The notes beneath the pieces were generated by a model. That model saw nothing but the letters and a program-made list of their open reading frames with translations, had not been told where the DNA came from and ran no database searches. Below, piece by piece: positions 46,466 to 59,049 of a stretch of 64,000 nucleotides of DNA. The translations under genes were made by a program, and so were the position numbers. Each line of letters starts with the position of its first letter. Positions within the stretch are counted from its first letter, which is position 1. Origin of the DNA: Cordilura impudica (Eukaryota; Arthropoda; Insecta; Diptera; Scathophagidae); the NCBI GenBank assembly GCA_963682025.1, contig OY821519.1:15752378-15816377 (forward strand), in the 5' to 3' direction.

Positions 46466-48969
46466 TGGGAAAAATCCTTGTTTAATTTCAATCTATAATA
46501 TCTCAAAACTGGCATAAACCACAATAAATACATTAATTATTAAGAAAAAAATTTGTCGCTTGCATTAAAACTAAAAAAAAAATAATTCTCAATTATTCTC
46601 CGATATTACTTTTCAATTATTTATGTTTTTCAAACGCGATCAGGATTTTATTTTTCTATCCAAAAAAAATCAATTTTGATCCGCGTACAGGTGTTGTGTT
46701 GGGTTTGTTATTTGAAAGCAATATATTATGAAAATTTCGCCAATAATAATTACGAGTAAACTGGTCCAAGTCCAAAAAAAAACAAATTTAGAGATTGTTA
46801 GATATTTCACATTATATTATTTTAAACTCAATTAATTCAATGTCATATAACATATAAACAAAAAAATTAATGACCACTTTCATACTTATTCGCACATTTG
46901 TCCAAAAACATTTTGATTTAAACTATTGAAAATTTACAAAATATATAAATATTGTAGTTCTTAGTAAAACAACTATAACTTTGCTGCACTTAAAAAATTC
47001 ATTAATAATCAAGAATAATTTTGAAATCTTTTGAAATGTTGGGTTGTTTGAAATATGATTCTTAAATTCCATGAAATACTTCTTAAAAAAAATTTCTACG
47101 TATACGCAATACCACATTACGTATACGCACTAAATTTTATTAGTTCATAGCAGAAGCAATCATCTTCATTAGTTGGAAACATTCTTAACATGATTTTCAT
47201 TCTCCTACATACTTAAAAGTTCACCTACATGCAACCCTTACAGCAGAATACACACACACACACACTTGCATATACACATACGTCATTTCACAATGACCGA
47301 CCTGAACTGAACTATAAAAAACAGCAACAAAAACTTATGCATAAATTGCAAAAAAAATATGTTATTTTTTATTATATGAAAATCTGGGTCAATGCGGAAG
47401 GAAGGCAGAATTGCATGACATGTGCCATGTTAATACACGATTATATGGATGCATATCGTTTATATTTGCCTGAGTGTGTGTGTTTGTGTGTATATTTCAG
47501 AGTGTGTCAGAGTTTATATGAATGCAGTTGTTGGTAATACAAGGCAAACATTATATGTCATGTGATGCCATAATTTAGGCCATCAACATTCTCACCCAAC
47601 ACCAATAAGTGAAACAGCAGTAGCAGTCGTAGAAGTTACAACAAATTAAAAAGAAAAGAAAAAAACATTAGTTGCACTATTTCCGGTATTTAATACCAAC
47701 AATGTTCACCGATATATCTGCCTAAGTGAAGGAAATTCTCATTAAATGTAAGAAAAAAAAAGTCTGTTACTTTAACATGCATTCAACATACACACACTCA
47801 CACACATGAGAAGGAAATAATATTTTTATCTGTAAAATAGCATACAGAAAGTAATATTCTAGACTCACAACACTTTTGTTAGTATTGTTGTATTGGAAAT
47901 TAAAACAAAAAATTTCTATACATATAAAATTTTGTAAAACCAGGGTATTTCAGTCCCTGAAAGACTTAACTAGTGACTTTTGTAAAAAATTCTGGCCATT
48001 AAAAAATTTCTAAAAATTCTGCATGATTGTATTAAGCACCAACAGTAGTTTTTTAAATTACAAATTAAAGAAAAAGCTTATTTAACTTATCTTAATTTCA
48101 GTTGAGATTAAGATCTTCATATAAGTAAATTGCGACCTTAAGAAGTTAAAAGGACTTAAAGATATTTTTCTTTTGTTCGTAATAAAACTTTCAATATAGA
48201 TACAAGACTTGTGACTTACTCAAGACATGTCAGCACTTTAGTCAGTGTTGTCATAGTATTTGGTAAGAATTAACTGCTTATACTATTTATGAAAATGTCA
48301 GTGAGTACTTAGTTGGTACTAAAGACGTCTTTAGAATATTTTTCAACTGAAATTTTATAAAACTCTCATATTACACAAGGGAACAAAATTGAACTTTTTT
48401 CTTGTTGCTGGAACTTTATTCAAATTTTTTTAAGCTAATTTGAGGTCGCTGATTTCAAATCTAATCTCCATTTCTCTTTATCAGCTCGCATATTTAAGTT
48501 ACAGGTACTAATCGTATTTTTGACTTTTTAAAAAAATTTTCCTTTTTTTCAAAACTTCAACGATATCCCTGAAAATACTGGGCTAATTTAAAACGAATGT
48601 AAGCACGGCTTAAAGATAATAAAGATAATATAGTTCAAGTTATTATTCCAACATATAATAACAGTAATCGCGAAAAGTCGAGCTGGTAGCAAAAAAAGCT
48701 AAGTGCAGATTTGTATTCAGCGTCCAAAATAACCTTAAAAACAACATTCATCAACAAAAACCTTGTGCCCCTGTTTTCCCTAGTTTTGTGTTTTAAGGAC
48801 TTTCGTGCAAAATTAAAAGAATCAGAAAAATTTTTAGTAAAATGGAATTCATTTTGCTATTCATGAACTTATTGAATTCATTAATTATTTGAAAAATATC
48901 CCGAAGTTTGTTTCATACTAAAATTTATTGAAGTAGTAAATAATACGATTTAAATAAGAGTTATACACT
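46466..48969. other. Spacer (probable intron), no gene called
   Basis: It contains an (AC)n microsatellite at 47250-47270 and GTGTGTGTTTGTGTG at 47477-47492. The 102-codon frame at 47229-47537 runs through both microsatellites and is not convincing. The rest is AT-rich without identifiable structure. Confidence 0.45.
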
Positions 48970-49168
48970 AGTAAAGTATAAATTCAAGGAAACCACAAGG
49001 AAATTAGGTTAGGTAAGGTTAATAGTGGTTAATAGTGAAGTATAAGGCAAATATAGTAAACCTCTGTTTTCGGGACAAACTCTATCTCTATGACCTTTTA
49101 TATTACCTTTTGTTTGTTTGCTTAGTTTTTTAGCCATAACTGATTAACCACTGGTGATTTCAAGTTGG

Positions 49169-50340
49169 ATACTCTTATCAACTGAAATCTTCAAAAAATT
49201 TGAATTTTCCCCCTTTTTTATACATTTTTTGAATAACATAACATATTCAGGGCGTATGATTATTATTTATTAGTAGAGTAAAAGAGATGTAGCCGTATGA
49301 TTGATATTTCTAATATTAAATCAAACATACATCAGTATTTATACCCTATACCACTATGTGGTTTGGGTATAATGACTTTGTGCTGCTGTTTGTAACAATC
49401 AAAAATATTTGATCTAGACACATCTTTTATTATACCGATCGAATCAGAATCACTAGCTGATTCGATTTAACGATGTCCGTCCGTCCGTCCGTCCGTCCGT
49501 CTGTGTCCATGTAAAGCTTGTAATCAAACTGCAGGTCGCAAATATGAATATATTTTGATGAAATTTGGCATATAAGCTTCTATCGGCCATAGGATCAACG
49601 CTGTTGAAATTGGTGAGAATCGGTCCATGTTCAGACCTAATCTCCATACAAATGACCCCTATGAAATCGACATAAATTGCCATAAGATCCAAATTGTCAT
49701 ATAGATCTCACTCAAATTGGGTTTGTATGCGTTTATTACATCCGTTAACGAGTAGTCCAAAAATGATCGCTATGGGACAACTCTTAGTCATAAGCCCCAT
49801 ATAGAGCTGCTTCCCAATCTTCACTTAAATCTATCAAAAAAGCAAAATATTACACTGATTCTTCTCAAATTTTGTTTGCATATATTTTTGCAAAATACAA
49901 GAGACTTTACAAAACATAGTCAGGATCGGTCCATTTTTGGGCCTAGTCCCCATAAAATTAACATCCGATATGATTTTTTTCATATCTGCAGTAAAAAAAA
50001 TTAATAAAAATCCCACTCAAATTTGGTTTATGCTTATTTTCTATGTCCAGTTAGTTGGGCCTATGAGATAAGGTCTCTAAACGCATGGTCTAGACCGACT
50101 ATAATTTTCTTACTTGTTTTTTTACTGGTGATTTTCCACTGGTAATTTCAAATTTCATTCTGCAGCAAATCAAGTTGGATAATCTTATCAAAAAACTTGA
50201 ATTTTTACCCCCTTTTCTTATACATTTTTTGAATAACTTAACGTTTTCAGGGCGTATGATTATTATTTATCAGTATAATAAAGGAGATGTATACGTATGA
50301 TTGATATTTTTAATATTAAATCAAACATACATCAGTATTT
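49169..50340. repeat. Pair of about 170-bp direct repeats flanking a GTCY repeat
   Basis: 49169-49340 and 50171-50340 share CAAGTTGGATA, TTTTTTGAATAAC, TTCAGGGCGTATGATTATTA, CGTATGATTGATATTT and end with the same CATACATCAGTATTT. The GTCY copy sits immediately after the first. The arrangement resembles a segmental duplication or a very long target duplication rather than LTRs, as there are no TG...CA ends. Confidence 0.7.
49341..50115 (+). repeat. GTCY-bearing dispersed repeat, full-length-like copy
   Basis: Starts ATACCCTATACCACTATGTGG, has GTCCGTCCGTCCGTCCGTCC at 49476-49500, the body words GGTCGCAAATATGAATATAT and AGTCCCCATA, and ends GGTCTAGACCGACTATAATT. It is colinear with the copies at 22716 and 24350. 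Confidence 0.75.
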
Positions 50341-50376
50341 TTTATTATATTTTTGAAATATATATATTATTAAAAA

Positions 50377-50847
50377 CTAGCAGAGAAATTCGAGTAAAAA
50401 TTCTAACAAATTTTATTTTTTAGTTTAATAAATTATTTTATAAGACCCTAAAGGTATGCTAATCAATTTTAGCCAATTCATAATTCAACACTTTTTAACT
50501 ATCGATTGCGTTATTGGTTTATGTCCAAAATTATTTTTCAATTCAACACAATTATTGTTGTGAACAGAGAAAACAAACGCATTTAATTTTCCAAACACAT
50601 TAATAAATTTAATAAACACACACACATACACACATTTTATGTATGTGTTAGTACCAGCTTTAAATGCATTTTACTCCAAAAAAATTTAAAGATCTGTAAA
50701 TCTGGTGGACAGCGAAAAAGAAATACCTTTCAAATGATATACATGTGGTTTGACATGTATATCATTTGACATGTATATCATTTCGGGAGAAAATTGTTGC
50801 ACAAATAATCGGTCACAAGAAATTGACTTACCTGTTAATATAATAGA
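50377..50847 (-). mobile_element. Non-autonomous Helitron, family A, decayed long variant
   Basis: CTAGCAG starts at 50377 but most of the hairpin is deleted (AGAAATTCGAG remains). The 5' end at 50847 is the complement of TCTATTATATTAACAGG. It has the long-subfamily interior. A small local duplication (GACATGTATATCATTTGACA, about 50750-50780) is private to this copy. Confidence 0.8.
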
Positions 50848-51023
50848 CTATTTATTTAAGCCATAGCTGCAATTTTGCTAGGCAACTAAACATCAAGAAG
50901 GGGAAAAAATAAAATTTGGCCAGAGAACGCTAAACCCTTTGGAGACTTTCTATACTGGCACAATACTTTTACCCCGAAATTGAATTTCTCATCACACAGA
51001 CAATGATCGCGAAAATGTTCCAT

Positions 51024-52124
51024 AGTGTTATTTTTTGATACGTTTTCAAAATATATGTTGTGAAAAATTAGTAAGCCAATATTTTATAATCTTGAAAGTA
51101 TCATTAAATATTAATTGATAGTTTTATTTTAAAGGATTTTTGAAACTATAATAAATATAAATGCTAAAAAAAACTTTAGAGGAGAAGGCTTTTTTTGAAT
51201 TACAAATTTTCATTGTAAATTCCTAACGGCTCGCTACGAGTATATAAGAAAATTTTGTAGGAATCATCATAAAACATTTCCGGGTTTATTACTTTGAGAA
51301 CACGGCAACAACTCTTTTTATGAGACTACCTTGAAATGTAACAGTGATTTATGAGGGCGGTCCCAGAACAACCTAACCTGATAAAGAAAACACAACAAAT
51401 TTGGGAAAAAAAATTTCCTTATTGCTCAACATAATAATAATTCTCCCGTTGATTGTTGTTCCTTTTTGAAAGTAATCAATAAAAATTATACCACGTACGT
51501 CTCAAAAAAAAAAACTGACCTTTCCTGCAGATGGAACTAACTTCGCTTTCTTCGGACACGATTCTTCTATTTCTGTACACTGTTTGGCTATTCCTTTGTG
51601 TCAGGTGTGAAACTCAGCTTTATTGCGGTGAAATATCCTGAAACACCCTATTGAAAAATCTTCACGACGCCGTTTCTTTTTTTTTCTATTGTGAACAAAC
51701 GTCGTACCTATCTTGCGGAAAGCTTTCTCATTTTTAACTTTTTTGGCAAATATAGAATGTAATGCACTTTTTAAAAATGCCTATAATTTCAGCACCTTCA
51801 GCCGCCTCCATCTTAACCGCTTCTGGCGTGGCCACCCCAATTATTGGTAACTCGTACGGCCTCGATTAAACTCTGTCACCCAATATTTTGTAGTTATAAC
51901 CGAAAGAGCAGACTCACACAGAGTAGAATCTAGCTCGGCTATCATATTTGTTGGATACCTTTCAAATGAAAGTATTGACTTACATAACTGTGACGAATTT
52001 TTTCAATGTTTACAAATTCAGAAGATCGTTTACTTTTGATGTCTCAAAAAATAATAAAAAAAATCCTAAACAACTTGGCGCCTTGAAACTCAGAACATAT
52101 GTTTTGTTAGGTTGCCACTTTTTA
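51024..52124. other. AT-rich spacer, no gene called
   Basis: No frame with protein character. Some less AT-rich patches (51515-51620, 51790-51930) contain phrases such as CAGCCGCCTCCATC but no extended ORF on either strand. Confidence 0.45.
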
Positions 52125-54742
52125 TCATTTCATTTTTCATTTTTTATTTTTCATTTTTTATTTTTCATGTTTTATTTTTCATTTTTCGTTATTCATTTTT
52201 CATTTTATTTATTTTTCATTTTTCATTTTTTATTTTTTATTTTTAATTTTTAATTTTTAATTTTTAATTTTTAATTTTTAATTTTTAATTTTTAATTTTT
52301 AATTTTTAATTTTTAATTTTTAATTTTAAATTTTTAATTTTTAATTTTTATTTTTTTAATTTTTAATTTTTAATTTTTAATTTTTAATTTTTAATTTTTA
52401 ATTTTTAATTTTTAATTTTTAATTTTTAATTTTTAATTTTTAATTTTTAATTTTTAATTTTTAATTTTTAATTTTTAATTTTTAATTTTTAATTTTTAAT
52501 TTTTAATTTTTAATTTTTAATTTTTAATTTTTAATTTTTAATTTTTAATTTTTAATTTTTAATTTTTAATTTTTAATTTTTAATTTTTAATTTTTAATTT
52601 TTAATTTTTAATTTTTAATTTTTAATTTTTAATTTTTAATTTTTAATTTTTAATTTTTAATTTTTAATTTTTAATTTTTAATTTTTAATTTTTAATTTTT
52701 AATTTTTAATTTTTAATTTTTAATTTTTAATTTTTAATTTTTAATTTTTAATTTTTAATTTTTAATTTTTAATTTTTAATTTTTAATTTTTAATTTTTAA
52801 TTTTTAATTTTTAATTTTTAATTTTTAATTTTTAATTTTTAATTTTTAATTTTTAATTTTTAATTTTTAATTTTTAATTTTTAATTTTTAATTTTTAATT
52901 TTTAATTTTTAATTTTTAATTTTTAATTTTTAATTTTTAATTTTTAATTTTTAATTTTTAATTTTTAATTTTTAATTTTTAATTTTTAATTTTTAATTTT
53001 TAATTTTTAATTTTTAATTTTTAATTTTTAATTTTTAATTTTTAATTTTTAATTTTTAATTTTTAATTTTTAATTTTTAATTTTTAATTTTTAATTTTTA
53101 ATTTTTAATTTTTAATTTTTAATTTTTAATTTTTAATTTTTAATTTTTAATTTTTAATTTTTAATTTTTAATTTTTAATTTTTAATTTTTAATTTTTAAT
53201 TTTTAATTTTTAATTTTTAATTTTTAATTTTTAATTTTTAATTTTTAATTTTTAATTTTTAATTTTTAATTTTTAATTTTTAATTTTTAATTTTTAATTT
53301 TTAATTTTTAATTTTTAATTTTTAATTTTTAATTTTTAATTTTTAATTTTTAATTTTTAATTTTTAATTTTTAATTTTTAATTTTTAATTTTTAATTTTT
53401 AATTTTTAATTTTTAATTTTTAATTTTTAATTTTTAATTTTTAATTTTTAATTTTTAATTTTTAATTTTTAATTTTTAATTTTTAATTTTTAATTTTTAA
53501 TTTTTAATTTTTAATTTTTAATTTTTAATTTTTAATTTTTAATTTTTAATTTTTAATTTTTAATTTTTAATTTTTAATTTTTAATTTTTAATTTTTAATT
53601 TTTAATTTTTAATTTTTAATTTTTAATTTTTAATTTTTAATTTTTAATTTTTAATTTTTAATTTTTAATTTTTAATTTTTAATTTTTAATTTTTAATTTT
53701 TAATTTTTAATTTTTAATTTTTAATTTTTAATTTTTAATTTTTAATTTTTAATTTTTAATTTTTAATTTTTAATTTTTAATTTTTAATTTTTAATTTTTA
53801 ATTTTTAATTTTTAATTTTTAATTTTTAATTTTTAATTTTTAATTTTTAATTTTTAATTTTTAATTTTTAATTTTTAATTTTTAATTTTTAATTTTTAAT
53901 TTTTAATTTTTAATTTTTAATTTTTAATTTTTAATTTTTAATTTTTAATTTTTAATTTTTAATTTTTAATTTTTAATTTTTAATTTTTAATTTTTAATTT
54001 TTAATTTTTAATTTTTAATTTTTAATTTTTAATTTTTAATTTTTAATTTTTAATTTTTAATTTTTAATTTTTAATTTTTAATTTTTAATTTTTAATTTTT
54101 AATTTTTAATTTTTAATTTTTAATTTTTAATTTTTAATTTTTAATTTTTAATTTTTAATTTTTAATTTTTAATTTTTAATTTTTAATTTTTAATTTTTAT
54201 TTTTAATTTTTAATTTTTAATTTTTAATTTTTAATTTTGAATTTTGAATTTTGAATTTTTTATTTTTCATTTTTCATTTTTCATTTCGCGTTTTTCTTTT
54301 TTAATTTTATATTTTTATTTTTTATTTTTTATTTATCATTTTAAATTTTTTTATTTTTCGTTTTTAATTTTTTATTTTTCATTTTTTATTTTTCATTTTT
54401 CATTTTTCATTTTTTATTTTTCGTTTTTAATTTTTAATTTTTTATTTTATTTTTTTCATTTTTATTTTTCATTTTTATTTTTCATTTTTAATTTTTTATT
54501 TTTCATGTTTTATTTTTCATTTTTCGTTTTTGATTTTTCATTTTTCATTTGTATTTTTCATTTTGCAATTTTTATATTTTAGTTTTCATTTTTCATTTTC
54601 AAAAACGTTATTACATATCATAATTTGTTCACCAATTCAATCGTAAGTCACACCGATTTTGTCTTACGTCTTACGCTCTTTTTGTGATTGTATTGTGAAA
54701 TAGATTTTTACCCCCCTGCGCGTATAGATGTTTAGACATCAA
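52125..54742 (-). mobile_element. S element with a 1.8-kb pure heptamer core, right arm missing
   Basis: On the minus strand the left arm starts with GATGTCTAAACATCT (54740-54726, one mismatch), CGCGCAGGGGGGTAAAAAT, CACAATACAATCACAAA, CGGTGTGACTTACGATTG, ATTATGATATGTAATAACG and then the simple-repeat core (52125-54596). On the far side no AACCAGTTGAAATAATAAAT arm is found; the core borders unrelated sequence at about 52125. Confidence 0.75.
52244..54236. repeat. (AATTTTT)n heptanucleotide satellite
   Basis: About 285 units of AATTTTT. From about 52360 to 54195 I see essentially no variation; short imperfections occur at 52325-52360 and at the right edge, where TTTTGAA variants appear. The flanks (52125-52240 and 54237-54596) are mixed TTTTTCA/TTTTTAT words like the other S cores. 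Such purity implies recent expansion or homogenisation, or could be inflated by assembly. Confidence 0.95.
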
Positions 54743-56728
54743 AAATTTCGATTTCATTCAGTTGGTTAATATTTGATAACATTTTATTTGTGAAAATTAA
54801 GCGCTTTCAAATCAGAAGGAGTCTACCCAACATACCTAAGATAAGACATTTTTGGGTAGCTAGTTCCAGGATTCAAACCCGGATCCTTTTTATGAAATAA
54901 CATTAAAATACATTGTTCATTCATTCAACTCAACGTGTGCTTTCTGAATCCTACACCAGCTCTGTAAATTTCATGCCGATATGGTACTCGCATCTGATTA
55001 ATTTTGAACAACCGGTAAAAAAAATTTTGTTCGCTTATTCTATTGCCAAAGAATTACAAAAACATTTTAAGCTTCAAGTTTTTGTTGAGATGATGAATTT
55101 TCTTAGATGGTGATATATTGTCTAAGCAACAGATTTTTTTTTTTCTAAGTTTCCATATAAGTTCGTATTTTTTAAGCGTCAGCTGTTTAAATATTTTCGA
55201 ATTTTTATTGCTCCATTTGTTTTAAATTTCCACTAATGAAATTAAGATTTATGAAATCCAAAAATAAAACTATTATAACCAGTAATTGATTAATATATTT
55301 TTGTTGCTAGTCCAATGTTTAAGCTGAAAATATACAACTGTCATATTAAATGAAAATATTGTTGCTATTATTAAATTAAGAGGCTGTTAAATGGATTAAT
55401 AAATATTTTATCTTTAATCTGAGATTTTTCTAACTACTTTAAGTAAAACAGAAAACCGAAAAATTCTTACTTCAACTCTCAATGCAAAAAAAAATTAAAG
55501 CTTAACATAAATATGAGAGTGTGTTAGTAGAAAAACTGAACATTTTTACTGCGTAACAGTTTCCTAACCCACCTCAACAATTTTATTGATTTTAAGGTAG
55601 TTGTAGCCTGGTATGTTTTGCCATAAATTTTAGCAGCAACAACACAAAGAAAAGGCAGCAACATTTTACTCAAAATACTCTGTTTTTATTTATGGCCTGT
55701 ATAAATTTTTTTTTTTTTTTTGGTTTTTTTCTTTTTTGTGGTTAAAAGACAGCAGACATTTAGCCATACACCTTAAATCTATTGAAGAGCTTTAATATTG
55801 GCCAAAAACAAACCGTGGTAGAAGAAGAAGCAGAAGAAAAATTGGTAGATAAATGTATTTCTTTAATGGGCGCGCAAAACTGGTTGACTCAACATTTTTT
55901 CATTTGTCTCTTTTGTTTTTTTTTTTTCATAAGTAATTTTATTGCTCTTGTACTCATTTCCGTAAAAGTATCTACATATGTATGTATGTAGATGTGCTTT
56001 AATAGTTTAAAGGTATTGGTAGCACTCTTTCGTGATCTAATAGTTTTTTTCCCCCCCATTTATAATCGTTTATTTAGCCTTTTTTACAGTTGAAATCAGT
56101 TGAATTTTTATCTCCCTTTATGCGAGTAATTTTTATACTCGTAACAATACATGGACAAAAATTTTATGCTCGATTCGTGTGTGCTGTGAGTATGCTCTGC
56201 ATGTAAATTTTGTACTCTCAAATAGATTGTATGTTTGTATGTCATTTGGAAATACTCATTTGACTGGCGACATTTCCTCACTATCACTTGTTGGCTAAGT
56301 TTGGTTGGTAACATTTAAACTTTTCCATGAACAATAGAAAAACAGCACAAATAAAAAAACAACTTTAATATGCCATGAATAAATAAACACTTTTTTTTGC
56401 AAGAATTGTGGGAAAAACAGATAAAAAACGAACAGTTTTTTCTTGTACAAGTATATTGGTTAAAAATTCAAAAATATTTTTTAATACTTTAAATTTGTAT
56501 TTAAAACGTGGGTGCGTAACAAGATTATTTGCTAAATTTCTTTAAATAAATTATAACAATTAATATTTTAAAAATTAACATTTAGCATTAAAATTGTATA
56601 TAAAACTTACAGTGAAACATAAAAATTTATTTATCTATTATTATTAAACATTAAAATAGGCACATTGATTTTTACAAGAGATATTTTAAACAAGTTTAAA
56701 TCCCAGGCTAGAGTTGAGAAGAATAATA
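54743..56728. other. Spacer (probable intron), no gene called
   Basis: Mostly AT-rich. A GAAGAAGAAGCAGAAGAA run lies at 55820-55838 and a TATGTATGTATG run at 55978-55990. No frame shows a recognisable domain. Confidence 0.45.
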
Positions 56729-57552
56729 CAGTGTATCAGAAAATTTGTGTGGGGGGGTGGGGTCAGAATTTCCGAGTCAGGTAAAAGTACTAGGCCAGTA
56801 TAGTAAAATCTCCAAAGGATTAAGCGTTTTCATGCCAATCTTTTTTTTATAACTTTTTATATTTTTTCCTTATGTTTTTTTTGCTTAGTTTTTCAGCTAT
56901 AACTCAAGAACCATTGATTATTTCTCATTTCATTATTCACTTAAATTTTAAATTTTAAAGCTTAAATAAATAATTTTTATTAATTTAGCCATGTACAAAA
57001 ATCAAGTTGGACTAATTTCATCGAATGAAAGCTTCACAAAATTTTACTTTTTCCCCTCTTTTTTTTTATCAATTTTCGCCAATTACTGGTCAGTAACTCC
57101 AAATTTCTGCCCATAAACGTCTGAAAAAAAAGCCAAAGATAATTCAAAATATTTTTGAGCACATAGCAATGAAATACGTAATTTTTATTTCGAAAAAAAA
57201 AACTATTTATCTTTTAAAAATAACATCTTTACTTGAGCTCCACGAATTTTAACTATGAAAAAATATGCGCCACATATGTTCAGCGTAGTTAACCATTTTT
57301 TAAATATTTCATTTGTTTCTTTCATTTCTGTACTAAACGCAACTGAGACCGAAGATCTGGCATTGGTATTTGGCAGTAAAACCGCTTTCAGGCGTTTTAA
57401 ATTAAAAGAAAAAATTTTGAAGTTCATAAAAATAAATGTTGGCCTGTAAACAGCAAACCCTTCTGAGGTTTTTCTATACTGGCTTAGTGCTTTCACCCTG
57501 ACTTGGAATTCCTAAACCCCCCAGACCATGACCCCGAGAATGTTCCACAGTG
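56729..57552. mobile_element. TIR DNA transposon remnant, complete ends
   Basis: The left end begins CAGTGTATCAGAAAATTTG, then a G-run, GAATTTCCGAGTCAGG and GGCCAGTATAG; the complement of the right end begins CACTGTGGAACATTCTCG, then a G-run, GGAATTCCAAGTCAGGG and GCCAGTATAGAAA. The inverted ends therefore extend about 90 bp with divergence. TA occurs on both sides (56727-56728 and 57553-57554), consistent with a TA target as in Tc1/mariner, though the termini do not settle it. No transposase ORF. Relatives are at 22318 and 48970. Confidence 0.75.
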
Positions 57553-58721
57553 TAATTTAAAGTTGGTTCTTTATAGATTAACAACTTCAAAACAAGCGAA
57601 CCAACCTCTATACCCTTAGATTGCTTAAACTAATGTTAATATTACTTAGTAAAAATTATCTATAGACTTAAACTTATATAGGTCTGGTATTTTGAACCCA
57701 TAAATATCCTAGTATTTATGTAAATGCTATTGATAAGATATAATACCTTTGACATAATTTTAATTTCGAATGGAGCAGTTTCTTGAATAGAGCTGCTAGC
57801 CGCTTCTTATTGCCTCTTAAACCAACCACCATCGGAATTTTCCAGAATCGATATTCATAAGCATATAAATATATAAGTTTACATTGATATAAATGTATCA
57901 GAACTAGGGATGCCAAACGGAAAAGCCCTAATGTCGAAATACCGGTATTTATTGGGATTTTTTCTTGCGGGATCCCAAAAACTCCAAGAATCCCTGGATC
58001 CCTAATGAGAACATTTTATTAAAGTATAAGCAAAACTATGGAAAATTTAAAAAGCGCTACAAATAATTGAAAAATATGGAAAATTTAAAAAGCGCTACAA
58101 GTATTCAAAATGTTGTTAAGAAAATCCATTCAAAAACTAAAAATTTTATTGTTCCGAATATTATACACATGGGATTTAAAAATTCCTTCATAATACAGTT
58201 TTATTAGTGAAGAATAACAGATAGTTCGGGCGGGAAATGTTAGTTACAAGGCTCGAAAGTACGGAATAAGTTTTAAAAAAATAAACCATGGATGGAGGAT
58301 AATCGTTCCGTGCGTTGGAAAGCAGATTCGAATGCCACAGAATCGCTATCACGAAACATGGCGATCTGAAGGATTTTTCGGGAAGCCATAATCACATTTT
58401 TTTAGATTTTTTCTTATTTTTTAGTAATTTTTTACTTTTATATGACATTTTTTAATATAAGAATATATGTGACCCTACTGTGTCAAATTTCATTAATTCA
58501 CTTTTTTTTGGATTTGTATATAAAAATCCTTCAATTTTCATATGAAAACGCTCGCAAGTCTTAAAAACATCGGAAAGTAATGTAAATATGCAATTATATA
58601 AAACAAACACTATAAAAGCAGCACAGAGGGGGAAACTTTAATTCCATTTTACTCAAAAACTTGTTTTGACACACTACGTGGGTTTTTTATGCAGGGTCAC
58701 ATTATATACATATGTATATCT
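57553..58721. other. Spacer with possible repeat fragments
   Basis: ATGGAAAATTTAAAAAGCGC occurs twice (about 58036 and 58076). Less AT-rich sequence at 57930-58000 and 58215-58395 has the look of a decayed transposon but no frame is long enough to identify. No gene is called. Confidence 0.4.
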
Positions 58722-58948
58722 GTGGTCATAAGCATTAACCGCCTAAGTCGAAAATCATACTTTCGAGAAAAATGACTTTTTATATACATAAATGTAATGG
58801 GGCTTCATTGCGACTTAGGTCAGTATATAACAGGGTTATATAAAACAGGGTTAGAGAAATGGGGATGGGAGCGTTGTTAGTAGAATATGATAGCATACAT
58901 AACTCAAATCGTTCTTAGTCGACTTAGGCGGTTATCGCTTGCGACCAC
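58722..58948. mobile_element. MITE with TIR GTGGTC...TAACCGCCTAAGTCG
   Basis: The left end GTGGTCATAAGC plus TAACCGCCTAAGTCG (58722-58755) is mirrored by CGACTTAGGCGGTTA plus GCTTGCGACCAC (58919-58948). The element is 227 bp and non-coding, with a further half-copy of the word (GCGACTTAGGTC) in the middle. TATATA-type sequence flanks both sides and may be the target. Confidence 0.8.
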
Positions 58949-59049
58949 ATATATATACATAAATAAAAAAAAGGAATTAATCGTTGGAGCGGTTTTCGAG
59001 TAACGGCGCTTTTTAATTTTGTTTTTTTTTTTTTTTTTTTGTTAATTTT

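Larger units (their letters stand above)
48970..51023. mobile_element. Decayed composite of the 56729 TIR family with nested repeats
   Basis: The right end (about 50870-51023) reads CTTTGGAGACTTTCTATACTGG and GCGAAAATGTTCCATAGTG, matching the right terminus of the intact element at 57552. The left interior (TTTTTAGCCATAACTGATTAACC, about 49120-49340) matches that element's left half. Inside lie a GTCY repeat (49341-50115), a direct duplication of the flanks and a Helitron (50377-50847). Confidence 0.6.

Noticed and set aside
47229..47537. 102-codon plus-strand frame
   Set aside because: It spans two CA/GT microsatellites and has no recognisable motif.
49169..50340. LTR retrotransposon with 170-bp LTRs
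   Set aside because: The direct repeats match the interior of a TIR element elsewhere, lack TG...CA ends, and no gag/pol trace lies between them.
52244..54236. CRISPR array or telomeric repeat
   Set aside because: There are no spacers, and the AATTTTT unit lacks the G-rich strand of telomeres; it is simple heptamer satellite inside a dispersed element.
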